The notes: generated by a model not told the origin, from the letters alone. 64,000 nt of DNA from Sphingosinicella flava (GCF_016025255.1 NZ_CP065592.1:353122-417121), one strand, 5' to 3'. Positions 32,109 to 41,277 are shown, counted from the stretch's first letter. Numbers and translations are program-made.

Positions 32109-32843
32109 TTAAATTTGGAAGAGAGCGTAAGGCTTTCCGGTTTCCGCCTGCACCACGAATTGCGCGCAATTGTAGACTGGGACGCCGCGCGGCGTCGCCC
32201 CCTTGAAGCTGCCACGATGGGCATGGCCGTGAATCGCCATTTTCACATTGTCGAAGCGGTCGATGGCGTTGGCGAGGCGGGAGGAGCCGAGGAAGGGAAA
32301 GATTTCCGGCGGCTCGCCTTCGATGGTCTCGGGGATCGGAGAATAATGAAGGATGGCGACGCAGCGCTCCGTCCTGAGCGACCGCAGGGCATTTTCCAAT
32401 TTCCGCGCCTCGTTGCGTGATTCATCGACGAAAACCTTGATCGCTTCCTCGCCAAATGCGCCGAGTTCTCCGCGCCCGAAGCCCCCGATGAACCCCTTGA
32501 CGCCCGCGAAGCCGACATCTGCGATCACTGCCGCCTGCTCATCCAATATCTTCATGCCGGCTTGGTGGAGGATTTCGGCGACCTTTCCCGGCTGGCCGCA
32601 TTCATAGTCGTGATTGCCGAGCACGCCGACGATCGGGACGCCGCAATGACGCATGTCTTCGGCCAGGATTTCAGCCTCGCTCGTTTTGCCGAAATTCGTG
32701 AGATCGCCGCACAAGGCCACCACGTCGGCCTTTCCCGCCATCTCTTCGAACAGGGCGCGGTAGCGGTTGTGGCTCTCCTCGTTGACATGAAGGTCGCCGA
32801 TCGCGGCGAGGGTGATCGCTTTAGTGGTGCTTTGGTCGTTCAT
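32109..32843 (-). CDS. Metallophosphoesterase
   Basis: A 244-residue calcineurin-like phosphoesterase. The five dimetal motifs are present: AAIGDLHV, LCGDLTNFG, LGNHDYE, a middle histidine in AILHYSPIP, and GHAHRGSF. The substrate could be a phosphoester, cyclic nucleotide or nucleic acid end. The ATG at 32843 lies inside the 3' end of the nucleotidyltransferase-like gene (23-base overlap), so the two proteins are probably made together. The upstream in-frame start at 32870 lacks family similarity. Confidence 0.92.
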   Translation of the reverse strand: MNDQSTTKAITLAAIGDLHVNEESHNRYRALFEEMAGKADVVALCGDLTNFGKTSEAEILAEDMRHCGVPIVGVLGNHDYECGQPGKVAEILHQAGMKILDEQAAVIADVGFAGVKGFIGGFGRGELGAFGEEAIKVFVDESRNEARKLENALRSLRTERCVAILHYSPIPETIEGEPPEIFPFLGSSRLANAIDRFDNVKMAIHGHAHRGSFKGATPRGVPVYNCAQFVVQAETGKPYALFQI

Positions 32844-33615
32844 GCTTCTCGTCGATCCCCTTACCCACAACGTCGGCGAAGCCCCACTCGCTGATGTCGA
32901 TCACGAAATCGCGAGGAGAAAGAAGACGGCCCCGGCATATCTTGACCCCCGCCGCAGGGAGTTCAGCCTGCGCCTTCACCCGATCGATTAATTCGTCGAA
33001 CAACCAGCGTGGAATAAGATCGCGCTCCGTGGGGTAGATGAAACGGAAGTTCAGCACCTGGATGAGAAGGACTTCCCAATAGAGTTCCATAGCGGACAGC
33101 AGCCAGCGCCAATCGATTTCCGAATGCTGCTTCAATATGGTGTGCGCTACGTCAGCGCCGTCATAGCGATAACGGGTCTGCAGAAAGATTTTCGACAGCA
33201 CGAATTCGGTCGGCGGCGTGATGCGGACCGTGGTGCCATAGACCTGTGCCTCGTGGACCCGGGCGAACCATTCGTCGGTGATCGGGATGCTGGCGGACGA
33301 GATGTTGAAGATGACGTCGAAGAAATTGTCGCCTTTCCAGACCTTGCCGATCCAGCGTTCGTCCTCGACCTCGATTTCATAACCCCGCGCCTTGAAGAAG
33401 GCGAGGATCTTGGGCGCGTCGGACGGTTTGCAGAAGACGTCGAGATCCTTGGTCGGCCGCACGATGCCGGTGAAGCAGCTCAGCGCATATGTGCCTGACA
33501 GCAGGAAAGGAATGCCCGATTCCTTCAACAGCGCCAGGCTGTCGCGATAGAAATCCACGGCTTCGGGCGGAGGCTCGAAATGCGCCGTGTCGAGGATTTG
33601 CAGGGTGTCGCTCAT
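32821..33615 (-). CDS. Nucleotidyltransferase-like protein
   Basis: A 264-residue protein. FLLSGTYALSCFTGIVRPTK then DLDVFCKP is the polymerase-beta nucleotidyltransferase signature, with the G-S/T loop and the D-x-D metal pair; a third acidic position may be FDVIF. This is the layout of MNT/AbiE-like or DUF6036 proteins, which transfer nucleotides to RNA, protein or antibiotics. The C-terminal half is helical. It is co-transcribed with a metallophosphoesterase. The target is unknown. The ATG at 33615 is chosen because the preceding in-frame sequence overlaps the msrB leader region and is not conserved-looking. Confidence 0.75.
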   Translation of the reverse strand: MSDTLQILDTAHFEPPPEAVDFYRDSLALLKESGIPFLLSGTYALSCFTGIVRPTKDLDVFCKPSDAPKILAFFKARGYEIEVEDERWIGKVWKGDNFFDVIFNISSASIPITDEWFARVHEAQVYGTTVRITPPTEFVLSKIFLQTRYRYDGADVAHTILKQHSEIDWRWLLSAMELYWEVLLIQVLNFRFIYPTERDLIPRWLFDELIDRVKAQAELPAAGVKICRGRLLSPRDFVIDISEWGFADVVGKGIDEKHERPKHH

Positions 33616-33697
33616 TGGACAGCCGTAACGGCGGGCAGGGCGATTGCGTTCCCCGCGCTCATCCCTATCTCGCAGGGAGAGAATGAGGAGAGACAGG

Positions 33698-34153
33698 ATG
33701 ACCCAATCCGCATCGGGATATGACGTGACGCCCCTGACGCCAGGCGTGCGCGACCGGCTGGCAGCGGATTTGAGCCCCGATGAACGGCAGGTCATCCTGG
33801 AGCATGGGACCGAGCGTCCTTTTTGCGGGACGCTGCTCAACAACAAGTCGGGCGGCGTTTATGCCTGCCGCCTGTGCGGGCTGCCGCTGTTCAAATCCGG
33901 CACCAAGTTCGAATCCGGCACAGGGTGGCCGAGCTTCACCGAGCCTTTCGATGCCGATCACATCCGCGAGATCGAAGATCGCGGCTACGGCATGGTGCGG
34001 GTCGAGATACGTTGCGCCCGCTGCGACGGGCATCTCGGCCACGTCTTCCCGGATGGTCCGCCACCCACCGGCCTGCGCTATTGCCTCAATTCCATCGCCA
34101 TGGAATTTTACGAGGATGAGGCGGACATTCCGGACCGGCTGGGATCAGAGTAA
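33698..34153 (+). CDS. msrB: Peptide-methionine (R)-S-oxide reductase
   Basis: A 151-residue MsrB that repairs methionine-R-sulfoxide. Zinc cysteine pairs are in YACRLCGLPLF and RCARCDGHLGH. GTGWPSF is the substrate motif and the catalytic cysteine is in GLRYCLNSIAM. RERP/RPFCGTLL gives the resolving-cysteine region. The ATG at 33698 is preceded by a strong GAGGAGAGACAGG site. Its end overlaps the convergent ATP-grasp gene by 9 bases. Confidence 0.96.
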   Translation: MTQSASGYDVTPLTPGVRDRLAADLSPDERQVILEHGTERPFCGTLLNNKSGGVYACRLCGLPLFKSGTKFESGTGWPSFTEPFDADHIREIEDRGYGMVRVEIRCARCDGHLGHVFPDGPPPTGLRYCLNSIAMEFYEDEADIPDRLGSE

Positions 34154-34996
34154 GCTCTTCACCGCCGCCGCGAACCGGGCGGGAGCATCAGGATCGTAGC
34201 CCAGATAGAGGTCCGGCTCGATCAGTTCGAGTTCGATGAGGGCAGGCTTGCCGTCTAGCCCGCGCACCAAATCGACCCGGGCGTAGAGCAAATCCTCCTC
34301 GACGGCGGCGAGAATTTGCTCGGCGGCCTCCATTTCATCGCCATCCGGCTGGTGCGCGGTAATGATCCCGTCATATTCCGGCTGGACGCGGAAGTCGCCG
34401 GGCTGCGGGCGCTTACGGATGGCGTGGCTGAACCGCCCGCCGAAATAGAGGAGGGAGACTTCCCCCTCCGTTTCGATGGAGGGAAGATAGGGCTGGATCA
34501 TCGCGCGGCCGCTGGGCCCCGCATCGAACGGCTGTCCCGGCGACCAGCGGATGGTGCGCCATGCCCCGCCGGATATTTGCGGCTTCAGAACCAACTTGTC
34601 CGAACCGAAAGCGGCAGTTGCGTTCAAGAGTGAAGCTTCATCCAAGCGGTCCTCGAAATGCGTCGGCACGACTGGGGCGCCATGCCGAGCAAGGCGATCG
34701 AGATACAGCTTGTCGGTATTCCAACGCAGAACGGAGGCGGGATTACCCAGACGGACGCCCGCTTCTACCCAGGTATCGACCTGATCGAGCCAGGCTTCGT
34801 CCGTTTGATGATATCCCCAGACGAGCAGCGGGAGAACGAGGGATGCGCCCGTCAAGCTGCCGGTTTCGGTCCAACTCCGCGCTTCTACCGTTGCGCCTGC
34901 CGCTTCAAGCGGCGCCTGCATCCGCGCCATCACCTCTTGCCAGCGCCCGCTGGCCCAGGTGTCGCCTATGGCCGGCGTAAGAATCACAATCTTCAT
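34145..34996 (-). CDS. ATP-grasp domain protein
   Basis: A 283-residue protein with the ATP-grasp fold of the RimK/glutathione-synthetase-like group. Visible elements are an N-terminal Rossmann-like segment (MKIVILTPAIGD), the lysine motif KLVLKPQISGGAWRT, the gripping sequence MIQPYLPSIETEGEVSLLYF, and the metal site ELELIEPDLYL. It would join a carboxylate to an amine using ATP. The substrate is unknown; 'hypothetical ATP-grasp' proteins of this kind are widespread in sphingomonads and pseudomonads. It is convergent with msrB. Confidence 0.87.
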   Translation of the reverse strand: MKIVILTPAIGDTWASGRWQEVMARMQAPLEAAGATVEARSWTETGSLTGASLVLPLLVWGYHQTDEAWLDQVDTWVEAGVRLGNPASVLRWNTDKLYLDRLARHGAPVVPTHFEDRLDEASLLNATAAFGSDKLVLKPQISGGAWRTIRWSPGQPFDAGPSGRAMIQPYLPSIETEGEVSLLYFGGRFSHAIRKRPQPGDFRVQPEYDGIITAHQPDGDEMEAAEQILAAVEEDLLYARVDLVRGLDGKPALIELELIEPDLYLGYDPDAPARFAAAVKSLL

Positions 34997-35067
34997 TCAA
35001 AGCCCCCGGACATCAGTGATGGGGCTAGATATGTAGATGTCCCCACGATCTGGAAAGCGGCGCGAAT

Positions 35068-35098
35068 GCCATTTGGCGTAAAGATCATGTCAAATGGC
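35068..35098 (-). terminator. Possible terminator downstream of cysK
   Basis: Arms GCCATTTG and CAAATGGC flank a 15-base loop about 33 bases after the cysK stop. No T-run follows on the minus strand, so this may instead be an operator for the downstream ATP-grasp gene. Confidence 0.3.
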
Positions 35099-35130
35099 CA
35101 GATGGGGGTATGGCACCTCTCTAGCCTTAT

Positions 35131-36048
35131 CTATTCCGGCAGAAATTCGGGCACCGAGAGATAACGCTCGCCGGTGTCGTAGTTGAAGCCCAGCACGCGC
35201 TTGCCTTCGCCGATTTCGGCGAGCTTCTGGCGAATGGCGGCGAGGGTGGCGCCTGACGAGATGCCGACCAGCATCCCTTCCTCGCGCGCGGCGCGGCGGG
35301 CCATGTCCTTGGCGTCATTGGGATCGACTTGGATCGTACCGTTCAGAAGATCGGTGTGGAGGTTCGCGGGAATGAACCCCGCGCCAATTCCTTGAATCGG
35401 GTGCGGACCGGGCTGGCCGCCGGAAATGACCGGGGACAAGGTCGGCTCGACCGCGAACACCTGAAGGCTTGGCCATTCCTTTTTCAGCACGGAAGCGCAG
35501 GCGGTGATGTGGCCGCCCGTGCCGACACCGGTGATCAGCAGGTCGATCGGAGTATCGCGAAAGTCGTTCAGGATTTCCTGGGCGGTCGTGCGGACGTGGA
35601 CATCGATGTTGGCGGGATTTTCGAACTGCTGCGGCATCCACGATCCTTCGATTTCCGCCAGCAATTCATGCGCGCGCTCGATGGCGCCCTTCATGCCCTT
35701 TTCCCTGGGCGTAAGATCGAAGGTGGCGCCATAAGCCAGCATCAGGCGCCGCCGTTCGATGCTCATGCTCTCGGGCATGACGAGGATCAGTGTGTACCCC
35801 TTTACCGCCGCGACCATGGCGAGGCCGATGCCGGTATTGCCGCTGGTGGGCTCGACGATCGTGCCGCCAGGCTTCAAAGCGCCCGATCTCTCGGCCTCTT
35901 CGATCATCGACAAAGCGATGCGGTCCTTGATCGATCCGCCCGGATTGGCACGTTCCGATTTCACCCAGACCTCTGCGGGGCCGAATAGGCGGTTGATGCG
36001 AATATGCGGCGTATTGCCGACGGTTTCGAGAATGCTGGCGGCTTTCAT
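35131..36048 (-). CDS. cysK: Cysteine synthase A (O-acetylserine sulfhydrylase)
   Basis: A 305-residue PLP enzyme making cysteine from O-acetylserine and sulfide. The PLP lysine is in [14 protein letters not shown], the substrate loop is [12 protein letters not shown], and the phosphate-binding loop is [16 protein letters not shown]. The length is normal for CysK. Its ATG overlaps the MFS stop as ATGA, so cysK is translationally coupled to the exporter, an arrangement worth noting because cysteine export can balance synthesis. Confidence 0.95.
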   Translation of the reverse strand: MKAASILETVGNTPHIRINRLFGPAEVWVKSERANPGGSIKDRIALSMIEEAERSGALKPGGTIVEPTSGNTGIGLAMVAAVKGYTLILVMPESMSIERRRLMLAYGATFDLTPREKGMKGAIERAHELLAEIEGSWMPQQFENPANIDVHVRTTAQEILNDFRDTPIDLLITGVGTGGHITACASVLKKEWPSLQVFAVEPTLSPVISGGQPGPHPIQGIGAGFIPANLHTDLLNGTIQVDPNDAKDMARRAAREEGMLVGISSGATLAAIRQKLAEIGEGKRVLGFNYDTGERYLSVPEFLPE

Positions 36049-37382
36049 GGCTGTCCTTTCTCGGCTTTCGGGTCGAGGCCCGCGACCATCGCTGGAATTG
36101 GGAAGTCCGGACGGTCCTTTCCAGAGGCTTCGGCAAGAATGTCTTCATCCGGGGCGACGAAGCGATCGGCCTTGCGCAAGCTGGGAAAGGCCCAGGCGAA
36201 GAGACCGGTCACGAGCACGGACAAGGCGCCGCCGCCGACCACGGCGAGCACCGGTCCGAAGGCGGCGCCTGCGAGTCCTGCGCGAAACTCGCCAAGCTCG
36301 TTGGAAGCGGAAATGAAGAGACCCGACACCGCCGACACGCGCCCGCGCATCGCATCCGGCGTGTGAAGCTGGATGAGCGAGGAGCGGACGTAGACGCTCA
36401 CCATATCGGCAGCGCCCAGCACGACAAGGCTGGCGAGCGACAGCCACATGATGCGGCTTTCCCCGAATACCATCGTCGCGATGCCGAACAGGCCGACGCA
36501 CAGAAACATCTTAGCGCCGACATGACGCTTCAAGGGACGGCGTGCCAGGACGGCAGCAGTAAGCGCTGCGCCGACCGCCGGTGCCGCACGAAGCGCGCCC
36601 AGCCCTTCCGATCCGACGTGCAGGATGTCGCGGGCATAGACCGGCAGCATCGCCGTCGCGCCGCCCAGCAGGACGGCGAACAGGTCGAGCGTAATGGCGC
36701 CCAGCACGATTTTGTTATCGCGGACATAGGCGATGCCTTCGATCACCGCGCGCAAAGGATGCGATTGCCCGGCATTGCCGCGTGGAATGGGCCGGATGAC
36801 GAGCATCGCGCCGACCGCGATGGCGAAGAGGGCCGCCGAAGACTCGTAAGGCAGGGCGCGGGAGAGTGCATAGGCTCCGCCGCCTAGCAGCGGCCCCGCC
36901 ACCGCGCCCGCTTGCCAGGCGATGGAATTGAGCGCGATGGCGCTCGGCAGCAATTCCTTCGGCACCAGATTGGGCGCGAACGAGGAAAGGGCTGGTCCCG
37001 CAAATGCACGCCCGACTCCAAGCGCGATGGCTACGGCGAACAAGGGCATGAGCGACATGGAATCGGTCCACACCATGGCGGCGAGAAGGATAGAGCAGAC
37101 GAATTCCAGCGTCAGGCTGGCCCGCACGATCCAGCGCCGGTCCACCCTGTCTGCGACATATCCCGCGACGAGCGTCAGCAGGAACAGAGGCAGAAATTGC
37201 GCCAGACCGACCATGCCGAGCCAGAATGAGGCTTCGGCGATGCTCATCGTTTCCCGCGCGATGTCGTAGACATGGATGCCGATGACGACGACGAGCATCG
37301 TGCTGGCGATGGTGGAGGCGAGCCGCGCCGCCCAGAAGGCCCGATAATCGCGATATTGGAAAGGGGAATTGGCGGCAGGCAT
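36045..37382 (-). CDS. MFS transporter (enterobactin exporter-like)
   Basis: A 445-residue major facilitator with about 12 membrane segments, starting [20 protein letters not shown], a typical MFS_3/EntS-like opening. The loop between segments 2 and 3 contains [19 protein letters not shown], the standard GxxADRxxRR motif A. It probably exports a small molecule. The ATG at 37382 is preferred; the frame is open a little upstream. Its stop overlaps cysK by 4 bases, so the pair is an operon. Confidence 0.87.
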   Translation of the reverse strand: MPAANSPFQYRDYRAFWAARLASTIASTMLVVVIGIHVYDIARETMSIAEASFWLGMVGLAQFLPLFLLTLVAGYVADRVDRRWIVRASLTLEFVCSILLAAMVWTDSMSLMPLFAVAIALGVGRAFAGPALSSFAPNLVPKELLPSAIALNSIAWQAGAVAGPLLGGGAYALSRALPYESSAALFAIAVGAMLVIRPIPRGNAGQSHPLRAVIEGIAYVRDNKIVLGAITLDLFAVLLGGATAMLPVYARDILHVGSEGLGALRAAPAVGAALTAAVLARRPLKRHVGAKMFLCVGLFGIATMVFGESRIMWLSLASLVVLGAADMVSVYVRSSLIQLHTPDAMRGRVSAVSGLFISASNELGEFRAGLAGAAFGPVLAVVGGGALSVLVTGLFAWAFPSLRKADRFVAPDEDILAEASGKDRPDFPIPAMVAGLDPKAEKGQP

Positions 37383-37622
37383 GCTTCGGCACGTAAGGCC
37401 AACGATGGCTGATCGCAACCAACCCGCACTGGACGGGCCAGTAGAAAAATCCGGGTTATAGACCCGCTCTTTCTGGCAAATCGCAATCAGATTGTGGCGG
37501 CTTTGCCATTGCTCGCTCGCATGTCCCGTATGGGAACGAAATAGTTAATATTTGCATTGAGTTATGGGATCAAACGATGCTCTGTGGCATAAGGGATGCT
37601 GCATTGGGAAAGGACAGGGCGC

Positions 37623-37901
37623 ATGCGCAACGGGACATATGCTCCAGCGACGCTGACCCATCGGGAAATTGAGATTCTCGCGATGATCGCCAATGGTCTC
37701 TCGGCGAAAGAAGCCGCGCAGTCGATCGGCATCGCGCCGCGGACCGTGGAGCGGCATGTCGAAAATGTGCGCATGAAAATGCGCGCGCGCAACCGCGTTC
37801 ACATGGTGACCTGCGCCGTCGGTCAAGGGATGCTCACCGTGGAGCCGGCAGGGCATGCGATCGCGATCGAGCAGATGCAACAGGAACTGGATTTTCATTG
37901 A
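37623..37901 (+). CDS. Small LuxR-type helix-turn-helix regulator
   Basis: A 92-residue protein that is almost only a GerE/LuxR DNA-binding domain: LTHREIEILAMIANGLSAKE followed by AAQSIGIAPRTVERHVENVR. There is no receiver or autoinducer domain, as in stand-alone regulators. The start at 37623 has GGACAGG at a good distance; an ATG at 37596 would add nine residues. The upstream region is AT-rich relative to its surroundings (about 37520-37570). The target genes are unknown. Confidence 0.85.
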   Translation: MRNGTYAPATLTHREIEILAMIANGLSAKEAAQSIGIAPRTVERHVENVRMKMRARNRVHMVTCAVGQGMLTVEPAGHAIAIEQMQQELDFH

Positions 37902-38116
37902 ACGGGCGCAAAGCAGCCTTGCGGCACTCCATAGCCGGGCAGTGATGGCATAATTCAAAAAGCGCATTCGGCTGCCGTCATCGGCAGGATCTCGACGATC
38001 ATGCCGCTAGCCTGAAGGTCTTTCGTTTCAACTTCCCTCGCGTACAACTCATGAGCGGCGATGGCCAGGCCAGCAGGCTCATGACGGACAGGCCGCGTTT
38101 CGCGGCCGCGGCACCA

Positions 38117-38881
38117 TCAAGGATAGAGACTCGCGAGGCGTCCAAGGGATGGTGAATGAGTGAGGTCGAGGTGCAGGGGGGTCACCGAGACATAACCGTC
38201 GGCCACCGCCTCCAGGTCCGTCGAATGGCCGGGCGTTTCCACCATTGGCCCCAATCCGAACCAGAAATAATCGTAGCCGCGCGGATCGGTGCGCTGAACG
38301 AGGCGCAGGCGGCCGTAATCGCGCAGCCCTTGCCGAACCACCCGCACCCCCCGGACCTGGCCGGGCGGCAATGCGGGGAAATTGACGTTGATAAGCGTGC
38401 GCGGCGCCATGGGCTCGGCGAGCAAAGGGCGGAGAACGCCTTCGCACCATTCCTCCGCGGCGGCGAAAGGAACGGTATCGCCCATGCCTTCGCGGGCATA
38501 GACCTGGCTAAGGGCAATAGAGGGAATGCCAGCCAAGGCGCCTTCCATGGCCGCGGACACCGTGCCGGAATAGGTAACATCCTCGCCCAGATTGGCACCG
38601 CGATTGACGCCGGAAAGAATGAGACTGGGCGGATCGTCCTTCATGACGTGGGCGATGGCCATCATCACGCTATCCGTCGGAGTGCCGGTGACGCAGAAAC
38701 GCCGCTCGCCCAGCTTGCGCAAGCGGACGGGCGTGGTGAGGGTCAGGCTATGCCCTGCGCCCGATTGCTCCTCCGCCGGAGCGACGATCCAGATGTCGTC
38801 GGAAAATCGCCGCGCGATCCGTTCCAGCACCTTCAATCCGCTCGCATTCACGCCGTCGTCGTTGGTGAGGAGTATCCGCAT
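38117..38881 (-). CDS. surE: 5'-nucleotidase SurE
   Basis: A 254-residue metal-dependent nucleotidase. The family start MRILLTNDDGVNASGLKVLE holds the Asp pair of the active site. SLTLTTPVRLR and LSGVNRGANLGEDVTYSGTV then SAAMEG are the other signatures. It removes phosphate from nucleoside monophosphates and is often linked with pcm in proteobacteria, although here they are 38 kb apart. The long in-frame extension upstream overlaps the next gene and is not coding. Confidence 0.95.
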   Translation of the reverse strand: MRILLTNDDGVNASGLKVLERIARRFSDDIWIVAPAEEQSGAGHSLTLTTPVRLRKLGERRFCVTGTPTDSVMMAIAHVMKDDPPSLILSGVNRGANLGEDVTYSGTVSAAMEGALAGIPSIALSQVYAREGMGDTVPFAAAEEWCEGVLRPLLAEPMAPRTLINVNFPALPPGQVRGVRVVRQGLRDYGRLRLVQRTDPRGYDYFWFGLGPMVETPGHSTDLEAVADGYVSVTPLHLDLTHSPSLGRLASLYP

Positions 38882-38974
38882 GGATAAAGCTATGGCCCTG
38901 GCTCCAAGTCTTAGCAACCGGCAACCATCCCCGATCCAACCGCGTTCAAGAACCGGCAGAACAAGGAGAATGCG

Positions 38975-39415
38975 ATGCAAGTCCCGCACAACAGTTTCGT
39001 GCTGGTTGCCGATGGGCAGAAGATGCTTTTTTTCCGGAATGAGGGGGACAGCGATTATCCCAACCTGACCGTTGAAACGAAAACGGTGCAGGACAATCCT
39101 CCCGATCGCGAGCAATCGACCGATGCCCCTGGACGCTCCTCGAGCGCCGTCGGCTTTGCCCGCAGTGCGATGGAGGAAACCGACTTTCACCAGCTTGAGG
39201 AAGACCGGTTCGCGGCTGAAGCGGCCGCAATGCTGAAGCAGCGGGCGCTTCAGAACGAATATGAATCGCTGATCATTGTCGCTCCGCCGCGAACGCTCGG
39301 CGAAATGCGCAAACATTATCATAAGGAGGTCGAGAAACGGCTGATCGGGGAGATCCCCAAGGATCTGACCGGCCACCCAGTCTCCGATATTGAACGAATC
39401 ATTTCTGAAAGCTGA
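38975..39415 (+). CDS. Host attachment family protein
   Basis: A 146-residue protein of the 'host attachment' (Host_attach/baeRF-like) family. It opens with FVLVADGQKMLFFRNEGD, has the central sequence GFARSAMEETDFHQLEEDRF, and SLIIVAPPRTLGEMRKHYHK near the end, which are the defining blocks. The name comes from a rhizobial locus affecting plant attachment, but the fold is related to the peptide chain release factor domain, so a ribosome-linked role is possible. AGGAGAA precedes the ATG. Confidence 0.88.
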   Translation: MQVPHNSFVLVADGQKMLFFRNEGDSDYPNLTVETKTVQDNPPDREQSTDAPGRSSSAVGFARSAMEETDFHQLEEDRFAAEAAAMLKQRALQNEYESLIIVAPPRTLGEMRKHYHKEVEKRLIGEIPKDLTGHPVSDIERIISES

Positions 39416-39436
39416 TCGGATTATTCGATGGGCAGG

Positions 39437-39468
39437 GGCCGGCCCCTTCGCGGCGATAGGGGCCGGCC
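39437..39468 (+). terminator. Terminator after the host attachment gene
   Basis: GGCCGGCCCCT pairs with AGGGGCCGGCC (11 bp, perfect) around a 10-base loop, followed by TTAATCTCTT. It starts 21 bases after the stop. Confidence 0.8.
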
Positions 39469-39631
39469 TTAATCTCTTCAAACAAATTCAGCAGCTTATG
39501 TTCACCTTGTGCTGGCTATATCGCGACGGTATAGGCCCGCGAGGCGAGCGCCAACAGGCTCGGTTCACCGGGGGTGGCGCAAGCGCTGACGGACTGCGGC
39601 CATTTTGGCCGCGAGGTGAGTGGAGGGGTTG

Positions 39632-40084
39632 ATGGCTACGGCTTTGAACGAATCGTTCGACCCGGAATTCAGTGCGGACATGCCCGCAGGCTACCGGCCG
39701 GAACCGGGCGAAGAATTCATGAATCCCCGGCAGCTTGCATATTTCCGCGCGAAATTGCTCGACTGGAAGGAAGCGATCGTCCGGGAATCGCGCGACACGA
39801 TGGCTTCGCTGAAGAGCGGGCCGATCCAGGAAGCCGACATGACGGACCGCGCGTCGAGCGAGACCGATTGGTCGATCGAGCTTCGCACCCGCGATCGCCA
39901 GCGCAAGCTCATTTCCAAGATCGACGCGGCCCTGCGCCGGATCGAGCAAGGCGAATATGGCTATTGCGAAGTCACCGGCGAGCCGATTTCTCTTGCCCGT
40001 CTGGAAGCCCGCCCGATCGCGACCATGACGGTCGAGGCGCAGGAACGCCACGAAAAGAACGAACGCGTTTCCCGCGACGATTGA
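39632..40084 (+). CDS. dksA: RNA polymerase-binding transcription factor DksA
   Basis: A 150-residue DksA that works with ppGpp at the RNA polymerase secondary channel. A coiled coil occupies residues about 35-105 (FRAKLLDWKEAIVRESRDTM), followed by YGYCEVTGEPISLARLEARP. As in other alphaproteobacterial DksA, only one of the four zinc-finger cysteines remains, replaced by CEVTGEP...ARPIAT, so it should fold without zinc. The ATG at 39632 has GGAGGGG upstream; an in-frame GTG at 39620 is less likely. Confidence 0.95.
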   Translation: MATALNESFDPEFSADMPAGYRPEPGEEFMNPRQLAYFRAKLLDWKEAIVRESRDTMASLKSGPIQEADMTDRASSETDWSIELRTRDRQRKLISKIDAALRRIEQGEYGYCEVTGEPISLARLEARPIATMTVEAQERHEKNERVSRDD

Positions 40085-40104
40085 TCGCCGGGTTCGGCTG
40101 CGCC

Positions 40105-40140
40105 TTCATCATGTTCCGGCGCAGGCCGGAACATGATGAA
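40105..40140. terminator. Bidirectional terminator between dksA and DUF465 gene
   Basis: Perfect 15-bp arms TTCATCATGTTCCGG and CCGGAACATGATGAA surround a 6-base loop, followed on the plus strand by TCTTGCTTTT. It lies between convergent genes and its core resembles the sphingomonad palindromic repeats. Confidence 0.85.
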
Positions 40141-40148
40141 TCTTGCTT

Positions 40149-40313
40149 TTAGTGCAAGCCGTTAATCTCTTCCTTCACCTTCAATTTCTGCTTCTTCAAT
40201 TGCGAGACCAGGGTCATGTCGGGGAGGGGGCGATGCTCCTCCGTTTCGATGCGGGCATCAAGGTCGGCATGCTTCGCCTGAAGTGCCGAGATATGCGCAT
40301 TGGCCATTCCCAT
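40149..40313 (-). CDS. DUF465 (YdcH family) small protein
   Basis: A 54-residue helical protein, too short for many gene finders. Translated from the ATG at 40313 it reads MGMANAHISALQAKHADLDA, then RIETEEHRPLPDMTLVSQLK and KQKLKVKEEINGLH. The pattern 'L-x-x-KHx-LD-x-x-I...LK-x-x-KL-x-x-K-D/E-EI' is DUF465. AGGAGA lies directly upstream. Function unknown; these are usually abundant cytosolic coiled coils. A paralogue lies divergently 150 bases away. Confidence 0.88.
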   Translation of the reverse strand: MGMANAHISALQAKHADLDARIETEEHRPLPDMTLVSQLKKQKLKVKEEINGLH

Positions 40314-40465
40314 GATCTCCTCTTCTTGGTGACGGATTTGACGCTAGACTCGCTTTCTTGCTTTTGTCTTTCCCCTTTAGACGATTGCCCGATAATCTGC
40401 GACGTGCCGTTGATCGGAGCACCATCATGTGCGCGCATGGCGAAGTGTGTTTGAAGGGGGCCAGG

Positions 40466-40675
40466 ATGACCAACCAGGATCAGCAGCCGGATCTCGCCGC
40501 AAAGGTTGCCCGGCTGCAGATCGAGCATCGCGACCTCGACGCGGCGATCGTCGCGCTGGCCGCGACAGCGACGCCGGACCTTCTTCAAATCGCGCGCCTC
40601 AAGAAGCGTAAGCTGCGTTTGAAGGATGAGATCAAAACGGTTCAGGACATGATGATTCCCGACATCATCGCCTGA
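40466..40675 (+). CDS. DUF465 family small protein, second copy
   Basis: A 69-residue paralogue of the neighbouring minus-strand gene: VARLQIEHRDLDAAIVALAA, then PDLLQIARLKKRKLRLKDEI shows the same LD-x-x-I and LKKRKL-x-LKDEI pattern. The start at 40466 follows GGGGGCCAGG; longer in-frame starts run through the divergent promoter region. Two divergent DUF465 genes suggest an old duplication. Function unknown. Confidence 0.88.
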   Translation: MTNQDQQPDLAAKVARLQIEHRDLDAAIVALAATATPDLLQIARLKKRKLRLKDEIKTVQDMMIPDIIA

Positions 40676-40765
40676 TCGTCATGGTTCATGCCCCTTTAAA
40701 GGCCAGCCCTTTCCCGCGCGCAATTACCGTTCCCGCCGGGTCCGCTTTATGGCAAAAGGCCCGCC

Positions 40766-41224
40766 ATGTTCGATGCCGCCCATAGTCGGATCACGCCCAA
40801 GCTGGTCGACTCGCTTTATGCGGACGCAATGCGCTTGGCGGACGAGGCGCGTACCTATTTCGATCGGGAGGGGCGCGAGGACCGGATGGCGCTCGATCCG
40901 CTAATCCGCGTCGGATTTTCCTGCGAGTCGCTGAAGGTCACGACGCGGCTGATGCACGTTATCGCCTGGCTGTTGAATCAGCGCGCGGTGGAGGCGGGAG
41001 AGATGAGCGCCGACGATGCGGCCCGGCCCGAGCGGCGGCTTGGCGAGGCGCCGGAAAGCGAAACGGAACTGCTGCCCCTGCTGCCCGCCGCGGCGCGCCG
41101 CATCGTCGATGCGAGCATCGATCTTCACGCGCGCGTTCAGCGTCTCGATGAAGGGACGGGCGGTGACGAGCCGCAGCCGAGCCCCGCTCGCAGCCTTTTG
41201 AGCCGGCTCCAGCGCTCTCTCTGA
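40766..41224 (+). CDS. DUF1465 family protein (RcdA-like)
   Basis: A 152-residue helical protein. LYADAMRLADEARTYFDREG and SCESLKVTTRLMHVIAWLLN are the conserved helices of DUF1465. The Caulobacter CtrA-degradation adaptor RcdA belongs to this family, so a role as a ClpXP adaptor in cell-cycle proteolysis is possible. The C-terminus (PSPARSLLSRLQRSL) could be the flexible tail. No partner gene is adjacent; the next gene is an alcohol dehydrogenase. Confidence 0.83.
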   Translation: MFDAAHSRITPKLVDSLYADAMRLADEARTYFDREGREDRMALDPLIRVGFSCESLKVTTRLMHVIAWLLNQRAVEAGEMSADDAARPERRLGEAPESETELLPLLPAAARRIVDASIDLHARVQRLDEGTGGDEPQPSPARSLLSRLQRSL

Positions 41225-41277
41225 CTTCGGTGTCCGGACGTCTGGACAGATGTCTATCTCCGATTAGCATTGCGGCC

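Noticed and set aside
37545-37967. Minus-strand 140-codon frame opposite the LuxR-type gene
   Set aside because: The plus-strand LuxR helix-turn-helix domain is unambiguous; the antisense frame is histidine/arginine-rich and lacks a ribosome site.
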